A stretch of DNA of 64,000 nucleotides from Marinobacter iranensis (GTDB lineage: Bacteria > Pseudomonadota > Gammaproteobacteria > Pseudomonadales > Oleiphilaceae): NCBI RefSeq assembly GCF_029207565.1, contig NZ_JANCMW010000005.1, positions 186,001 through 250,000 on the forward strand, written 5' to 3'. The notes under the pieces are model-generated. The model saw nothing but the letters and a program-made list of their open reading frames with translations. It did no database searches and was not told where the DNA came from. The first letter of the stretch is position 1; each line of letters starts with the position of its first letter. The position numbers and the translations under genes are program-made. Shown here in pieces: positions 9,041 through 16,171 of the stretch.

Positions 9041-10965
9041 TGATTCGCCTGTTCTTCCAGCTCCATCCAACGCTCGATGACCTTCTCAAGACGGGCCTCC
9101 TTTTCCCCCAGCTCCGCCAGGGTAGCGGAAACCTCTTCGGCCGGTCCGGAGTAGAAGTCCGGATCGGAAATCTGCTTTTGCAGATTCTCCAGTTCGGCCT
9201 CCAGCTCTTCAATCTGGCCCGGAAGTTGTTCCAGTTCAAGCTTGACTTTGTAGCTGAGTTTTACGGGTTTTGTTTTTGTGGATTCAGCGGCGGCAGGCGC
9301 CTCATGCTCTTTCGCCGGGGCAGGTTTTTCGTTCTTCGGGGGCTTCGTAACTTTCCTGTTCATCCCCTCTGAAGGGAATCGGCCACCCTGCCTGCGCCAG
9401 TCGGTGTATCCACCCACGAATTCTGCAACCCTGCCCGATCCGTCGAGAAATACCGTGTCGGTGGCTACGTTGTCCAGGAATTCCCGGTCGTGACTGATCA
9501 CAATCACAGTACCGGCAAACTCCACCAGACGGGATTCCAGCAACTCAAGGGTTTCTACGTCCAGATCGTTGGTTGGCTCATCCAGAACCAGGATATTGGC
9601 CGGTTTGCTGAAGAGCTTGGCAAGAAGCAAACGCGCACGCTCACCGCCAGAGAATACACGCACGGGCGAGCGCGCACGTTCCGGACTGAACAGAAATTCC
9701 TGCAAATAGCCCAGCACATGCTTGCTCTGACCGTTGATCTCGATGAATTCCCTGCCCTCTGACAGGTTATCCAACGCATTGCGTTCAAGGTCGAGTTCCC
9801 CACGGAGTTGGTCAAAGTAGGCAACCTGCAGGTTGGTGCCAAGCCGAATCCGCCCATCGGTGGGCTTGAGATCCCCCAGCATAAGCCTGACAAGAGTAGT
9901 CTTTCCCGTGCCGTTTTCGCCCACCAGGCCGATCTTGTCCCCTCTCAGAACCGTCATGTTCATGTCACGGATAACCGGGGTGCCGTCGGGGTATGCGAAG
10001 CCGGCATCAGTGGCCTCCACAACCAGCTTTCCGGAACGCGCCGCATCCTCCACCGAGAAGCTCGCGGTTCCGCCACGCTCACGCCGCTGACGACGCTCTT
10101 CACGCATGGCCTTGAGCGCCCTCACCCGGCCCATATTCCGCGTTCTTCTCGCCTTGATACCCTGGCGTATCCACGCTTCTTCCTGCTTCAGCCGCTTATC
10201 GAACAGCGCGTTCTGGCGCTCTTCCTCTTCCAGCGCCTTTTCCTTCAGGTCCAGGTAGCGGTCGTAGGTGGCGGCAAAGCTGACCAGGTGCCCACGATCC
10301 AGCTCCACAATCCGTGTCGCCATCCGGCGGATAAACGCCCGGTCGTGACTGACGAACAGGATTGCACCACGAAACTGGCCAAGGGCTTCTTCCAACCAGG
10401 CGATAGCGGGTACATCCAGGTGGTTGGTGGGCTCGTCGAGCAGCAATATGTCCGGCTCGGTGACCAGGGCGCGGGCCAGCAGGACACGTCGCTGCCACCC
10501 CCCGGAAAGCGTGTTCAGGCACTGGTCCGGGTCGATACCGTACTGGGCAAGGATGGCACCGACCTTCTGGTCCAGCCGCCAGCCATCCAGGGCTTCCAGG
10601 CGCTCCTGTACTTTCATCAGTCTGTCGAGGCTGTCTTCGTCCGCCGTTTGTGATAATTGATGGAACTCCGCCAGCAAGTCACCGGTTTCCGGGAATGCTC
10701 CGGACACAGCCTCGTAGGCGGTACGGGTATCATTCACCGGCAGGTTCTGGGGCAGTACGGACAGGATGGCACCATCGTCCATGCGAACGATGCCGCCATC
10801 AGGTGTTACCTCACCACTGACGATTTTCAGCAGGGTGGACTTGCCCTCCCCGTTTCTGCCAAGGAGGCACACACGTTCACCGGCCTCAATGGTCATGGAT
10901 GCCTGGTCCAGCAATGGCTGCATGCCAAATGCAAGGGATACGGCATCCAGCGTTAACAATGGCAC
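9037..10965 (-). CDS. uup: ABC-F family ATPase, Uup-type
   Basis: A soluble twin-ATPase of the ABC-F class, which acts on ribosomes or on DNA intermediates rather than in transport. Two Walker A motifs (GRNGEGKST near residue 37 and GENGTGKTT near 350), two LSGGW/FSGGE signatures and two LLDEPTNHLD / VLDEPTNDLD Walker B motifs are intact. The last 90 residues form a charged coiled coil (LEQLPGQIEELEAELENLQ), the DNA-binding tail typical of Uup. I use the GTG at 10965, preceded by GGAGA and one base after the MOSC stop; this gives 642 residues against 635 in E. coli. Confidence 0.92.
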   Translation of the reverse strand: MPLLTLDAVSLAFGMQPLLDQASMTIEAGERVCLLGRNGEGKSTLLKIVSGEVTPDGGIVRMDDGAILSVLPQNLPVNDTRTAYEAVSGAFPETGDLLAEFHQLSQTADEDSLDRLMKVQERLEALDGWRLDQKVGAILAQYGIDPDQCLNTLSGGWQRRVLLARALVTEPDILLLDEPTNHLDVPAIAWLEEALGQFRGAILFVSHDRAFIRRMATRIVELDRGHLVSFAATYDRYLDLKEKALEEEERQNALFDKRLKQEEAWIRQGIKARRTRNMGRVRALKAMREERRQRRERGGTASFSVEDAARSGKLVVEATDAGFAYPDGTPVIRDMNMTVLRGDKIGLVGENGTGKTTLVRLMLGDLKPTDGRIRLGTNLQVAYFDQLRGELDLERNALDNLSEGREFIEINGQSKHVLGYLQEFLFSPERARSPVRVFSGGERARLLLAKLFSKPANILVLDEPTNDLDVETLELLESRLVEFAGTVIVISHDREFLDNVATDTVFLDGSGRVAEFVGGYTDWRRQGGRFPSEGMNRKVTKPPKNEKPAPAKEHEAPAAAESTKTKPVKLSYKVKLELEQLPGQIEELEAELENLQKQISDPDFYSGPAEEVSATLAELGEKEARLEKVIERWMELEEQANQ

Positions 10966-10966
10966 G

Positions 10967-11767
10967 TTACTGATTCTCCGTTGTTGCAAAATTGACCGGG
11001 CTTCCCACTCGGATTTCCCCGGCCGCTTCATGAATGGCATTCATTCCGAAAATCACACCATCCGGCGTTCTCCGGTAGGTCCCGAGCTCCCTTAAAGGCT
11101 GCAAATCGCCTGACTTGGCACCTCGGTCTGGATCCACGGTTGTCACGACACAGCGGGAACAGGGCTTCACCACGCTGAAACCCGTGTCGCCGATGACCAG
11201 CGAGGCCCAGGCATCCTCCTCCCAGGGGGCGGCGCCGTCGACGACAATGTTCGGGCGAAAACGTCGCATGTCCACCGCATTGTCCAGGCGTGAATTCAGC
11301 TCTTCCAGGGACGCAAGATTGGTAATCAGGAATGGAAAGCCATCGGCAAAACTGACACGACGATACTCGGTAACCCGGCTCGCATCAACGCGGCGAAAGG
11401 TTTCGTCGGGCATGTAGACGAAACGGAAGGCCTGGCCGCAATAACGGGACAACGCATCGGACGCGCCCGGGGCTCCATAAACCGCCTTCGCCCAGTCACG
11501 CCAGACCCTGACCCGACATTCATCTGTGCCCGGCTCCAGCAAAAACTCACCCTCCCCGGGAATATCAACAAAGACCTGTCCCGCTTCCATGCGGGTTCGA
11601 ACCGTTGCGAGTTCCGGGTTGCTGCGTTGGGTCACGAACTCCCGCTCGGAATCAACGATCATCCAGCGCCGGTCACCAACCGGGCCGAAATCGTCCATCT
11701 GGAACGAGGAAACCTGGATTCCGGCCAGGGATTTGACCGGATAGACATACAATGAATGCACTTGCAT
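10967..11767 (-). CDS. MOSC domain-containing protein (YcbX-like, without ferredoxin domain)
   Basis: A 266-residue protein with an N-terminal MOSC beta-barrel (MQVHSLYVYPVKSLAGI) and a MOSC core containing the conserved cysteine in VKPCSRCVVTTVDP (about residue 213). MOSC proteins bind the molybdenum cofactor; YcbX relatives reduce N-hydroxylated compounds. E. coli YcbX has an added C-terminal 2Fe-2S domain, which is absent here, as in the shorter mARC-like members, so an electron-transfer partner would be needed. It heads a three-gene minus-strand operon with uup (1-base gap) and the Cys4 protein. Confidence 0.88.
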   Translation of the reverse strand: MQVHSLYVYPVKSLAGIQVSSFQMDDFGPVGDRRWMIVDSEREFVTQRSNPELATVRTRMEAGQVFVDIPGEGEFLLEPGTDECRVRVWRDWAKAVYGAPGASDALSRYCGQAFRFVYMPDETFRRVDASRVTEYRRVSFADGFPFLITNLASLEELNSRLDNAVDMRRFRPNIVVDGAAPWEEDAWASLVIGDTGFSVVKPCSRCVVTTVDPDRGAKSGDLQPLRELGTYRRTPDGVIFGMNAIHEAAGEIRVGSPVNFATTENQ

Positions 11768-11867
11768 GGGGGCTCCCGGAGCGTGGTTAAATACGATTAA
11801 GGGATCAGGGAGTATACCCGAGAATTGTGGGCTAAGGCTGTAGGGTTAACGCTGTAGAGGAGGCAAC

Positions 11868-12527
11868 ATGACCAGAGATCACCATCTACGCGAAGACAAA
11901 CAGGCATTCCTCGTCACTCTGAAACAAAGGGGGATCAGGGACCATCGGGTTCTGGACGCCATGATGACCGTACCTCGGGAGGCGTTTGTTGGCAGTGATC
12001 AGGCGGAATTTGCCTACGATGACCGTCCTTTGCAGATAGAAGAAGGACAGACCATCTCCCAACCTTACGTCGTAGCCCTGATGACCGAGGCGATGCAGCT
12101 TGAGCCGGACGATACCGTGCTGGAGATTGGAACCGGCTCCGGCTACGCGGCAGCCGTTCTCTCAAGGATTGTGGAAAAGGTTTATACGGTTGAACGACAC
12201 CGGGTGTTGGCAAACCTGTCGCAGGAACGCCTTGCGAATCAAGGCTATGACAACGTCTCCGTTCTCTGTGGCGATGGGACCCTGGGCTGGCCGGAACACG
12301 CCCCCTTTGACGCCATTGTCGTGACAGCTGGTGCACCCGATATGCCACAATCTCTCGTCAGACAACTGGTCATCGGTGGCCGCCTGGTCGTTCCTGTCGA
12401 TGCTGGCCTGCATCAGCAACTGTTGCGTGTTACCCGCACCGGCGAAGAAGAAACAGAGACCGAAAAACTCGGCGGTGTCAGGTTTGTCCCTCTGATTGGC
12501 GAAGAGGGGTGGCGAGACAGAGAATGA
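11868..12527 (+). CDS. pcm: Protein-L-isoaspartate O-methyltransferase
   Basis: Repairs aged proteins by methylating L-isoaspartyl residues with S-adenosylmethionine. The 219-residue protein has the PCMT signature: PREAFVG and QTISQPYVVALMTEA in the substrate region, the SAM-binding motif VLEIGTGSGYAAAVL (about residues 83-97) and DAIVVTAGAPDMPQSL downstream. Length agrees with the family (208-225). The ATG at 11868 follows GAGGCA. In Pseudomonas pcm sits next to surE and rpoS; here it stands alone between the MOSC gene and tRNA-Gly, so that context is not conserved. Confidence 0.95.
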   Translation: MTRDHHLREDKQAFLVTLKQRGIRDHRVLDAMMTVPREAFVGSDQAEFAYDDRPLQIEEGQTISQPYVVALMTEAMQLEPDDTVLEIGTGSGYAAAVLSRIVEKVYTVERHRVLANLSQERLANQGYDNVSVLCGDGTLGWPEHAPFDAIVVTAGAPDMPQSLVRQLVIGGRLVVPVDAGLHQQLLRVTRTGEEETETEKLGGVRFVPLIGEEGWRDRE

Positions 12528-12586
12528 ACAGTACTGCAGAAGAGGGATAAATAAAGAGGAAGGATAAATCTTCGCTGACGATATAT

Positions 12587-12662
12587 TGGAGCGGGAAACG
12601 AGATTCGAACTCGCGACCCCAACCTTGGCAAGGTTGTGCTCTACCAACTGAGCTATTCCCGC
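12587..12662 (-). tRNA. tRNA-Gly (anticodon GCC)
   Basis: A 76-base cloverleaf with encoded CCA. The acceptor stem GCGGGAA pairs with TTCCCGC, the D-arm is GCTC-AGTTGGTA-GAGC, the anticodon stem CAACC/GGTTG holds loop TTGCCAA with GCC at 12629-12627, and the T-loop is TTCGAAT. It has its own promoter at 12680-12707. Confidence 0.97.
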
Positions 12663-12679
12663 TTGATCAACGGACGCGT

Positions 12680-12707
12680 ATTCTACGGATTCGTCCCTGT
12701 TCGTCAA
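12680..12707 (-). promoter_or_regulatory. Promoter of tRNA-Gly
   Basis: On the minus strand TTGACG (12707-12702), a 16-base spacer and TAGAAT (12685-12680) precede a GC-rich discriminator. Predicted start is about 10 bases before the mature tRNA. The GC-rich discriminator is the kind repressed by ppGpp during starvation. Confidence 0.7.
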
Positions 12708-12737
12708 CTATTTTTCTGTGCTTTCTCACCAGGATTT

Positions 12738-13481
12738 TCATGAAGGTTCGGGTTCCGGTTCGCCCAGCGCCAGACCAATCACCCGTCCAACGGTTTCGGA
12801 GAGTGCATTATAATCCACTCGCTGATCGTTCAACAGGGTGTCATATCCCATGCCCAGCGTTACATTCACCAACAGCGCCGCATCCCTGACCGGTGACGGC
12901 GAATCCAGCCGCTCCAGGATCTGCCGCAGCCCTGCGGTCCAGGCTTCGCGATAACTCCTCGCCAGGCCCGCAAGGCGGTCATCCCGCAAGGCCTCCATCA
13001 GAAACACCTGCTCTGCCAGCACCTGTTGCCGCCGCTTTGTGAACTGCTCATACAGGTAGGCCGTGGATATCACCGAAAGCCGCGCGGCCAGTTCCCGCCG
13101 CTGTGGGCCACCCCGCCGTAAGGTTTCCGTGGGAATGGTGTCCAACACCAGGTTAATGGTGTCATAGAACCCGTCCAGGTTATCCCGGGCTTTCTCGGCG
13201 AAAAGCATGAAGGAATCGCTGATCAGCTCGTGGATATCGCGGAAATAATAGGTCGTGGCCGCCAGTGGCACATCCGCCTCCCGGGCGACTGCCCGATGCT
13301 TGATGCCGCGAAGGCCGTCCCGGGCGGCAATCCGGAGCGTAGCCTCAAGGATTTCGAGGCGCCTTATTTCGCTCTTGGCCCTGAGTGTCTTGCGCCCCCT
13401 GTAACGAATGGACTGACGAAGCAGACGGTTCTCCGGTAGCTCGCCCTGCTCCCGGGTCTCCGGTATATGTACCTGCGCCAT
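12738..13481 (-). CDS. TetR family transcriptional regulator
   Basis: A 247-residue one-component regulator. A basic N-terminal tail of about 35 residues precedes a TetR helix-turn-helix, with EILEATLRIAARDGLRGIKH as helices 1-2 and READVPLAATTYYF as the recognition helix (about residues 64-80). The C-terminal ligand and dimer domain is helical and unassigned. The protein is longer than usual for TetR (about 200) because of the tail. Neighbours (DUF924 gene upstream on the same strand, tRNA-Gly downstream) do not reveal the target. Ligand unknown. Confidence 0.9.
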   Translation of the reverse strand: MAQVHIPETREQGELPENRLLRQSIRYRGRKTLRAKSEIRRLEILEATLRIAARDGLRGIKHRAVAREADVPLAATTYYFRDIHELISDSFMLFAEKARDNLDGFYDTINLVLDTIPTETLRRGGPQRRELAARLSVISTAYLYEQFTKRRQQVLAEQVFLMEALRDDRLAGLARSYREAWTAGLRQILERLDSPSPVRDAALLVNVTLGMGYDTLLNDQRVDYNALSETVGRVIGLALGEPEPEPS

Positions 13482-13656
13482 GGCTGGCTTCCCTTGTTTC
13501 GACGGCCTCCTTAAGTTGTTCGGATAGCGAATCAGCGGAGGTCTGACTTATTGTTAGTATTTGTAAATTCTGCCGTATCAGGCGCCATGAAACCTTGATG
13601 GGCTTGGCACTTCCGACTGCTGACGATGGATTCAGTTAACCGATGTTGGCCCGGCG

Positions 13657-14259
13657 TTATTGGCCAAACCGTTTGCCATTGGTCAGATACGTCTTTTCTT
13701 CCGGGCTAGAGGAACGCCGCAGCGCGGTGTTCCGGTGCGGGAAACGGCCGAACTGTTGAATGATATCCCGGTGATCCCTCGCGGATTGCAGAAAGCTCTC
13801 CATGAAGTCTCCGGCAATGCCGCCCGTAGCGGATGCCAGCTGTTCGTAACACTCCACTCCCAGTTCCTGATTCTCCAGCTTTTCGGAATGCTGCAGCGGC
13901 ATATAGAGGAAGGCACGCTGTACCGCCGGCAACTGCATATCCTGCCCGTTGTGCATGGCTGCCTTGCACAACTTTACCGCCAGCTTGTCATTGGAGAAGG
14001 CCAGTGCGCCGCCCCGGTGGATATTGCGGGTAAACTGATCCAGCAGGATGATTTCCGCGAGTACCCCGCCCGGCATCTTACGCCAGTGCCGTAACCCGTC
14101 TTCCGAGGCAAACAACACCATCGAGAGGAAGCGGCGCCGGATTTCCTGGTCAAAGGCACGGGTGGACTGAAACCAGCGATTGCGGTGGAAACTGTCTGGC
14201 AGGCCATGTTCATCGAGTTCACCAAACCAGAAATCCAGAATCTCTTGCCAATCGAACAT
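13657..14259 (-). CDS. DUF924 family protein
   Basis: A 200-residue soluble protein beginning MFDWQEILDFWFGELDEHGLPD, a DUF924 hallmark (the W-FG motif), followed by WFQSTRAFDQEIRRRF and LAEIILLDQFTRNIHRG with the conserved D-Q-F-x-R-N. The fold is a TPR-like helical bundle and the biochemical role of the family is not established. I chose the ATG at 14259, since longer frames add 71 residues without family similarity. It diverges from the CbiX-like gene at 14357, so the 97 bases between hold both promoters. Confidence 0.88.
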   Translation of the reverse strand: MFDWQEILDFWFGELDEHGLPDSFHRNRWFQSTRAFDQEIRRRFLSMVLFASEDGLRHWRKMPGGVLAEIILLDQFTRNIHRGGALAFSNDKLAVKLCKAAMHNGQDMQLPAVQRAFLYMPLQHSEKLENQELGVECYEQLASATGGIAGDFMESFLQSARDHRDIIQQFGRFPHRNTALRRSSSPEEKTYLTNGKRFGQ

Positions 14260-14356
14260 ATAGGTACCCTGAATGTAATTAGACAGCACGGTGCCAGGCC
14301 CGGTGCTGCTACACTTTACGTCAATAACCCGGCATTTGTTCACACCAGGAGACACT

Positions 14357-14740
14357 ATGAGCGGCGAACCCAGAATCATCCTTCTTGCCCACGGAAGCAG
14401 CGACCAGCGCTGGTGCCAGACGTTCGAGAAGCTGGCGACCCCCACGCTGGAATCGGTCGAGGGCTCCCGCATCGCCTACATGGAACTGGCCGAGCCGTCC
14501 CTTGAAACCGTCATTGGAGAAGGGACCAGGGAAGGCATCAGGCATTTTACCGTGGTCCCCCTCTTTCTCGCCGCTGGCCGTCACCTCCGAAAAGACGTTC
14601 CGGCGATGATTGAAGAGCTCCAGGCGGAGCATAATGTCACCATTACCCTTGCATCACCCATTGGGGAAAACCCCGAGTTGGGCAGCGCCATTCGCGACGT
14701 TGTCATCCACGAGCTTGAAGGCCACAAGCAACCAGCATGA
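14357..14740 (+). CDS. CbiX/sirohydrochlorin chelatase-like single-domain protein
   Basis: A short 127-residue protein of the class II chelatase fold. It begins MSGEPRIILLAHGSSDQRW, where AHGSSD carries the metal-binding histidine, and contains RHFTVVPLFLAAGRHLRKDVP with the second conserved histidine. Archaeal CbiX(S) chelatases insert cobalt or nickel into sirohydrochlorin; related bacterial small proteins may feed siroheme or cobalamin synthesis. The ATG at 14357 is preceded by AGGAGA; an upstream in-frame ATG lacks a comparable site. No porphyrin genes adjoin it, so its substrate is open. Confidence 0.82.
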   Translation: MSGEPRIILLAHGSSDQRWCQTFEKLATPTLESVEGSRIAYMELAEPSLETVIGEGTREGIRHFTVVPLFLAAGRHLRKDVPAMIEELQAEHNVTITLASPIGENPELGSAIRDVVIHELEGHKQPA

Positions 14741-14808
14741 TAATCCCTGCAGGGATTGAAATGTTGGCAAGACACGGATGGCAACAAACCATCCAGGAGT
14801 GAACGGCA

Positions 14809-15714
14809 ATGGATAAACGAATTCTGATCACCGGAGGCACCGGCTTTATAGGGCAGCCGCTTTGCCAGCAACTGATCGGCAAAGGTTATTCGCTGACTGT
14901 TCTCAGCCGGCAACCCACCGTTACCGTCCAGGCCCTCTGCGGCCGCGTCGAAGCCGTGGGTGACCTCGAACGTCTGCGAAACCATCCCGGCTTCGATATT
15001 GTGATCAACCTTGCCGGCGAAGGGATCGCGGATAAACGCTGGTCCGATACCCGCAAACAGGCACTCAGGGACAGCCGTATTCAGTTGACCAATACACTGA
15101 CAAGTGTGATCAGAAGTTGGGAATCAAAGCCGGAAGCGCTCGTTTCCGGGTCCGCGGTGGGGTTTTATGGCGACCAGGGCAGCCAGCGTGTTACCGAACA
15201 GACGCCCCCCCATGATGAATTCACCCACCATATGTGCAGTGACTGGGAGCAAGAGGCCCTGGCCCTGGAAGCCGACGGTGTTCGCGTGTGCCTGTCGCGC
15301 ACCGGCCTTGTCGTCGGACCGGGTGGCGGCTTCCTCCAGCGCATGCTGCTACCCTTTCGTTTCGGACTGGGCGGCCGGCTTGGCAGCGGCGAACAGTACA
15401 TGCCCTGGGTTCACCGCCAGGATGTGGTTGAGGCCCTGATCTGGATGGCGGAATCCGAAACAGCCAAGGGCCCCTACAATGTGGTGAGCCCCAACCCGGT
15501 CACCAACCGCCAGTTCACCAAGTGCCTTGCCGGCGTTCTCGGGCGGCCAGCAATTTTTCCGGCTCCGGCACCTGTACTGAAAATGGCAATGGGGGAGATG
15601 TCACGGTTGCTGCTTACCGGGCAAATGGCCATACCAGAACGGTTGGAGGCGGAGGGATTCCGCTTCCAGTACCCGGACCTCAGCCCGGCCCTGGCCGATG
15701 CTGTAAGGTACTGA
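14809..15714 (+). CDS. TIGR01777-family NAD-dependent epimerase/dehydratase-like protein (YfcH-type)
   Basis: A 301-residue extended short-chain dehydrogenase. The Rossmann motif ILITGGTGFIGQPL starts at residue 5, followed by VINLAGEGIADKRWSDTRK, the signature of the TIGR01777/YfcH group, SAVGFYGD, and the C-terminal DUF1731 segment (GRPAIFPAPAPVLKMAMGEM). The family includes the cell-division inhibitor SulA-like YfcH and plant Giant Chloroplast 1; the reaction is not known. It follows the CbiX-like gene by 68 bases on the same strand. A GC-rich hairpin and T run lie beyond the stop. Confidence 0.9.
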   Translation: MDKRILITGGTGFIGQPLCQQLIGKGYSLTVLSRQPTVTVQALCGRVEAVGDLERLRNHPGFDIVINLAGEGIADKRWSDTRKQALRDSRIQLTNTLTSVIRSWESKPEALVSGSAVGFYGDQGSQRVTEQTPPHDEFTHHMCSDWEQEALALEADGVRVCLSRTGLVVGPGGGFLQRMLLPFRFGLGGRLGSGEQYMPWVHRQDVVEALIWMAESETAKGPYNVVSPNPVTNRQFTKCLAGVLGRPAIFPAPAPVLKMAMGEMSRLLLTGQMAIPERLEAEGFRFQYPDLSPALADAVRY

Positions 15715-15724
15715 GGACAATCCA

Positions 15725-15770
15725 TGAGGGGGGGGGCTCCGGCGCCCTCCAGAGTTTGGATTTTTTTCAA
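15725..15770 (+). terminator. Probable terminator after the epimerase gene
   Basis: A run of nine G, the loop TCCG and GCGCCCTCC can form a GC stem with one mismatch just after the stop at 15714. A T7 run follows 13 bases later, so the geometry is loose. Confidence 0.4.
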
Positions 15771-15778
15771 AAAACCGT

Positions 15779-15807
15779 TTGACAGCCCGTACCGCCTTAC
15801 TTAATAT
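15779..15807 (+). promoter_or_regulatory. Promoter of tRNA-Glu
   Basis: A perfect -35 TTGACA (15779-15784), a 17-base spacer and TAATAT (15802-15807) form a near-consensus sigma-70 promoter, followed by the GC-rich discriminator ACGCGCC. The predicted start is near 15814, about 32 bases before the tRNA. Confidence 0.85.
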
Positions 15808-15845
15808 ACGCGCCACCTCGACGAGGCAAGGTTTTGAAGCGATGC

Positions 15846-15921
15846 GTCCCCTTCGTCTAGTGGCCTAGGACTCCGCCCTTTCACGGCGGCAACAGGGGTT
15901 CGAACCCCCTAGGGGACGCCA
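15846..15921 (+). tRNA. tRNA-Glu (anticodon TTC)
   Basis: A 76-base cloverleaf with encoded CCA: acceptor GTCCCCT/AGGGGAC, anticodon stem CCGCC/GGCGG with loop CTTTCAC (anticodon TTC), and T-arm AGGGG-TTCGAAC-CCCCT. Transcribed alone from the strong promoter just upstream. Confidence 0.97.
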
Positions 15922-15994
15922 ACTTCCAAACTTCATTTCCCGTACTTTCTCCCAATATGAACAGGTTCTTCTGACTTTTCGGTCACCGTACACG

Positions 15995-16008
15995 TTGATC
16001 CAGGTCAA
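15995..16008. promoter_or_regulatory. ANR/FNR-type box upstream of the GGDEF/EAL-ackA-pta cluster
   Basis: TTGAT-CCAG-GTCAA fits the dyad recognised by ANR/FNR (TTGAT-N4-ATCAA) with one deviation that is common in Pseudomonas ANR sites. A -10-like TAAAAT lies at 16034-16039, placing the box about 42-45 bases before the predicted start, close to the class II activator position. It points to oxygen-limited induction. Confidence 0.55.
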
Positions 16009-16171
16009 TCCTCTGTCCATACCCGACCCCTTTTAAAATCCTGAACCGCGGCACATTTTTCTCGATTTTTCCTGCATTTGCGAGGCGTTTCCAATAAACT
16101 GCTGCTATAGTCCTCAGAACACCGTTTGACCATTCTCACTGAAACCTCCCAGGGTGGCCGAAGTATAGGAC